Source: Pseudomonas sp. B21-028 (GTDB lineage: Bacteria > Pseudomonadota > Gammaproteobacteria > Pseudomonadales > Pseudomonadaceae). From it: DNA of 64,000 nucleotides. The notes under the pieces were generated by a model. It worked only from the letters and a program-made list of their open reading frames with translations, was not told the origin of the DNA and made no database searches. Below, one piece after another: positions 61,809-64,000 of this stretch (its first letter is position 1; each line of letters starts with the position of its first letter). Location of the stretch: contig NZ_CP087184.1 of the NCBI RefSeq assembly GCF_024749045.1, positions 6,386,001 through 6,450,000 on the forward strand, given 5' to 3'. Made by a program: the position numbers and the translations under genes.

Positions 61809-63716
61809 CTACCCTGGCTCCTGGACTTTGAGCAATGGCTCCTGAAAGCGTAGCAGTCTTCCGGCATTTCCCAGTACCAGCAAAGTGCTCAGATTATGCA
61901 GCAGGGCCGCGATCATCGCCCCCGCCGCGCCAAGCCAACCGAACGCAGCAAAAGCGACAATCGCCAGCGTCCAGCCCAGGCCGATGATCACGTTGACCTG
62001 AAGCGTACGCCGACACTGGCGGCTGAGGCGTACGCAGGTACCGAGCCGCCTCAGGTCGCTGCCGATCAATACGATATCCGCCGACGCCAGGGCGATGTCC
62101 GCACCGCCCGCGCCCATCGCGACCCCCACCACCCCGGCCTTGAGCGCCAGGGAGTCATTGATACCGTCGCCGACGACCATGGGCCGGAAGCCATTGTCGA
62201 TTTCCGTCATGACCCGCTTGAGCTTGTCCTCCGGCAACGCCTGGGCCTGTACGTCGGTAATTCCCACTTCCCGCGCCAGCGTGCTGGCCACGCTCTGGCG
62301 GTCACCCGTGAGCAACAGTTGCCGCCCCAGACCCAACGTCCGCAACTCAGCCATGGCGACCTGGGCTTCCGGCTTGACGCTATCGGCCAGCAGCAGCCAG
62401 GCGAGGAATTGTCCACCCAGCGCCAGCCCGGCAATCGGGCCGTCATGATCAGGTACCACCGACGTTTCGATACCCTGCTGAACAAACAACTCGGGCCGGC
62501 CCAGAGCCGCTTCGCCCTGGCTGGTCATCGCCACCACACCCAGGCCCTGGCGCTCGTGAATGTCCGTCAATGGCAGATATTTTTCCGGTTCCACCAACCC
62601 TGCCAATGCCCGGCTGACCGGATGGCTGCTGGCGGATCCAAGGCTCGCGGCCAACGACAACAGGGACGCCCGATCGCTCTGTGGGCTTTCGATGGACTGC
62701 AGGCGCAAAGCGCCATAAGTCAGGGTTCCGGTCTTATCGACCACCAGTGACGTCAAGTCCGCCAGCTCTTCCAGGAAAGCCGAGCTACGAATCAGGATGC
62801 CATGGCGTGCCGCTACCGCGATCCCTGCAATAGCGGTCGCCGGCGCCGACAACACCAGCGCGCAAGGACAGGCCGCCACCAGCACCGCCAACATCGCCTG
62901 GGCATCGTTGGTAACGAACCAGGTCACCGCCGCCAGCAGCAACACCAGCACCAGATAGCTGCCGGCATAACGCTCCAGCAATCGGGTGATGGGCGGCTTC
63001 GAACGTTCGGCGTTTTGCATCAGCGCGATGACCTTGCCCAGCGTCGACTCGTGGCCTGTGCGAGTCACTTCCAGACGCAGCAATCCATCGAGATTGATCG
63101 CGCCACCAAACACCTCGGTGCCCACCACCGCTTCCAGCGGCACCGACTCACCGGTAATGGGCGCGGTGTCGAGGCTGGCCTGGCCGGACAGCACCCGGCC
63201 ATCGGCCGGTACGCGATCACCGGCACGCACCTCTACCGTGTCGCCGGGTCGCAGCGTGGCGTTGTCGACTTCAATGATCGAACCATCGGCCAACATCTTG
63301 CGTCCCAAACTACGTGTCAGTTGACCCAAGGCGTGGATGGCTTCCTGGGAACCGATGACGCTGCGCTCTTCCAGCACATGGCCAAAGATCATGATGATCG
63401 GCAGCAGCGCAGCCGTCAGCAGATCCCCCGTGGCCCAGGCCCCCAGCATCGCCAAGGCGATCAACTGGTCGGTGATGCCATGCAGGCTCGGATAACGCAG
63501 GCTGTACCAAGCCGACCGCATCACCGGCACCGCGACCAACAGCGAAGCGACACCCAGTAGCAACTGGCTGACCCCGGTCTGCTCCGGCGACCAGACGCGC
63601 CATACCAGACCCAACGCGAGCAGGCCGAGGGCGAGCATCGCCAGGGTCAACTGGCGGGCGGCCATACGTTGTTCGGCGCTAGACAACATTGGAACGGTGA
63701 CGGTTTGCGCGCTCAT
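61809..63716 (-). CDS. P1B-type heavy-metal-translocating ATPase
   Basis: A 635-residue metal-exporting P-type ATPase without an N-terminal HMA domain. Motifs: TGES (actuator), CPC (C283-P-C285) in the ion channel, DKTGTLT with phosphorylated D327, SHP (HP motif) and GDGINDS. The last helix reads ALLHNLSTLLVLGN, where ZntA-type pumps have a D-x-G motif; the transported metal is therefore uncertain. Its start overlaps the stop codon of an SPFH-family gene, an unusual operon partner. Confidence 0.9.
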   Translation of the reverse strand: MSAQTVTVPMLSSAEQRMAARQLTLAMLALGLLALGLVWRVWSPEQTGVSQLLLGVASLLVAVPVMRSAWYSLRYPSLHGITDQLIALAMLGAWATGDLLTAALLPIIMIFGHVLEERSVIGSQEAIHALGQLTRSLGRKMLADGSIIEVDNATLRPGDTVEVRAGDRVPADGRVLSGQASLDTAPITGESVPLEAVVGTEVFGGAINLDGLLRLEVTRTGHESTLGKVIALMQNAERSKPPITRLLERYAGSYLVLVLLLAAVTWFVTNDAQAMLAVLVAACPCALVLSAPATAIAGIAVAARHGILIRSSAFLEELADLTSLVVDKTGTLTYGALRLQSIESPQSDRASLLSLAASLGSASSHPVSRALAGLVEPEKYLPLTDIHERQGLGVVAMTSQGEAALGRPELFVQQGIETSVVPDHDGPIAGLALGGQFLAWLLLADSVKPEAQVAMAELRTLGLGRQLLLTGDRQSVASTLAREVGITDVQAQALPEDKLKRVMTEIDNGFRPMVVGDGINDSLALKAGVVGVAMGAGGADIALASADIVLIGSDLRRLGTCVRLSRQCRRTLQVNVIIGLGWTLAIVAFAAFGWLGAAGAMIAALLHNLSTLLVLGNAGRLLRFQEPLLKVQEPG

Positions 63717-64000
63717 TGCTCAGCTCCCTGAATAATCAGGCGGGAATCGTCTTTCGGGTCGACCGTGGTCACTGACCCGGCCTGACGGAGAATGGCGGGC
63801 ATGCGCTCGCGGTATAAGCGCAACAGCAGTTGCGGATCAGTGTCCTTGGTCTTCGCCAGGCTGAGCACGGTAGCGGTGTCGGCCGAGGCCTTGGCGAGCC
63901 GTTCGCTGGCCTGGGCATGGGCCACTTGCAGAGTGCGGTCGGAATCCTGGCGAGCGGTCTGGGTCAGTTTCTCGGCTTCGGTGCGGGCATTGGCAACGGC
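63713..64000 (-). CDS. HflC/SPFH-like protein, 3' part
   Basis: The C-terminal 95 residues of a gene that continues beyond the window. The visible part is an A/E/K/Q-rich coiled coil (NARTEAEKLTQTARQDSDRTLQVAHAQASERLAKA) followed by LLLRLYRERMPAILRQAGSVTTVDP and a tail RLIIQG. This is the C-terminal pattern of HflK/HflC-like SPFH membrane proteins. It overlaps the P-type ATPase start by 4 bp (ATGA), indicating one operon. Confidence 0.75.
   Translation of the reverse strand, partial: AVANARTEAEKLTQTARQDSDRTLQVAHAQASERLAKASADTATVLSLAKTKDTDPQLLLRLYRERMPAILRQAGSVTTVDPKDDSRLIIQGAEQ

Noticed and set aside
1..64000. Prophage or integrated plasmid
   Set aside because: No phage structural, replication, integrase or conjugation genes were seen; accessory parts are short cassettes among core genes.

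Overview
The window is chromosomal DNA of a fluorescent-group Pseudomonas (P. fluorescens complex or close relative). Evidence: high GC; dense extragenic REP/REPIN palindromes of the GTGGGAGC...GCGAGCAGG type; Pseudomonas-specific families (DUF6124, DUF6543, PA3496-like); and gene neighbourhoods known from Pseudomonas chromosomes (purE-purK / LysR / aspA; pycA-pycB / pycR / RpiR regulator; GGDEF-EAL / uvrD / Tim44-like; pdxY / thioesterase / Kef-type antiporter; a Zur-type zinc locus). I see no rRNA, tRNA, CRISPR array, integrase or prophage.

Layout. 1-8.7 kb: a DUF3299 lipoprotein-like gene, a small stress membrane protein, purE-purK with an intrinsic terminator in the purE leader, a LysR regulator divergent from aspA, an alanine/glycine:cation symporter and a type I asparaginase, i.e. 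an aspartate/asparagine block. 8.8-14.5 kb is accessory: an AraC regulator, a DUF6124 gene behind a strongly structured leader, and a two-gene AAA ATPase + subtilisin protease module (ietA-ietS type) bracketed by hairpin terminators. 14.7-16.9 kb: acetylpolyamine amidohydrolase plus a polyamine-binding protein. 16.86-17.75 kb: a striking tandem array of a REPIN-containing unit with an exact 134-bp period.

17.9-31.1 kb is the toxin region. Two giant dermonecrotic-toxin-like (DUF6543) proteins of 1537 and 1650 aa lie on opposite strands and flank a MocR regulator / PaiB-like / two GNAT cassette. The 1650-aa protein carries what reads as an OTU-type cysteine protease with the His strand before the Cys motif (circularly permuted order). 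The MocR gene holds a REPIN and a 12-bp tandem repeat of DnaA-box-like sequence inside its linker.

31.3-34.0 kb: homocysteine S-methyltransferase divergent from an amino-acid ABC binding protein and permease without an ATPase gene. 34.2-39.9 kb: two-subunit pyruvate carboxylase (pycA, pycB), pycR, a PA3496-like gene and an RpiR regulator with a HexR-like palindrome. 39.9-50.9 kb: core genes (GGDEF-EAL protein, uvrD, Tim44-like, SMI1/KNR4, Kef antiporter, thioesterase, pdxY, DUF3301).

51-58.3 kb is a zinc-starvation locus. Two COG0523 GTPases, DUF1826, a small secreted protein, zinc-independent GTP cyclohydrolase folE2 and a znuCBA importer are arranged around two Zur-box-like palindromes. 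The window closes with DUF3617, cardiolipin synthase, a cyclopropane-fatty-acid-synthase-like methyltransferase, a P1B metal ATPase and the 3' part of an SPFH/HflC-like gene. All functional calls are by eye from motifs, synteny and family knowledge; no database search was run.
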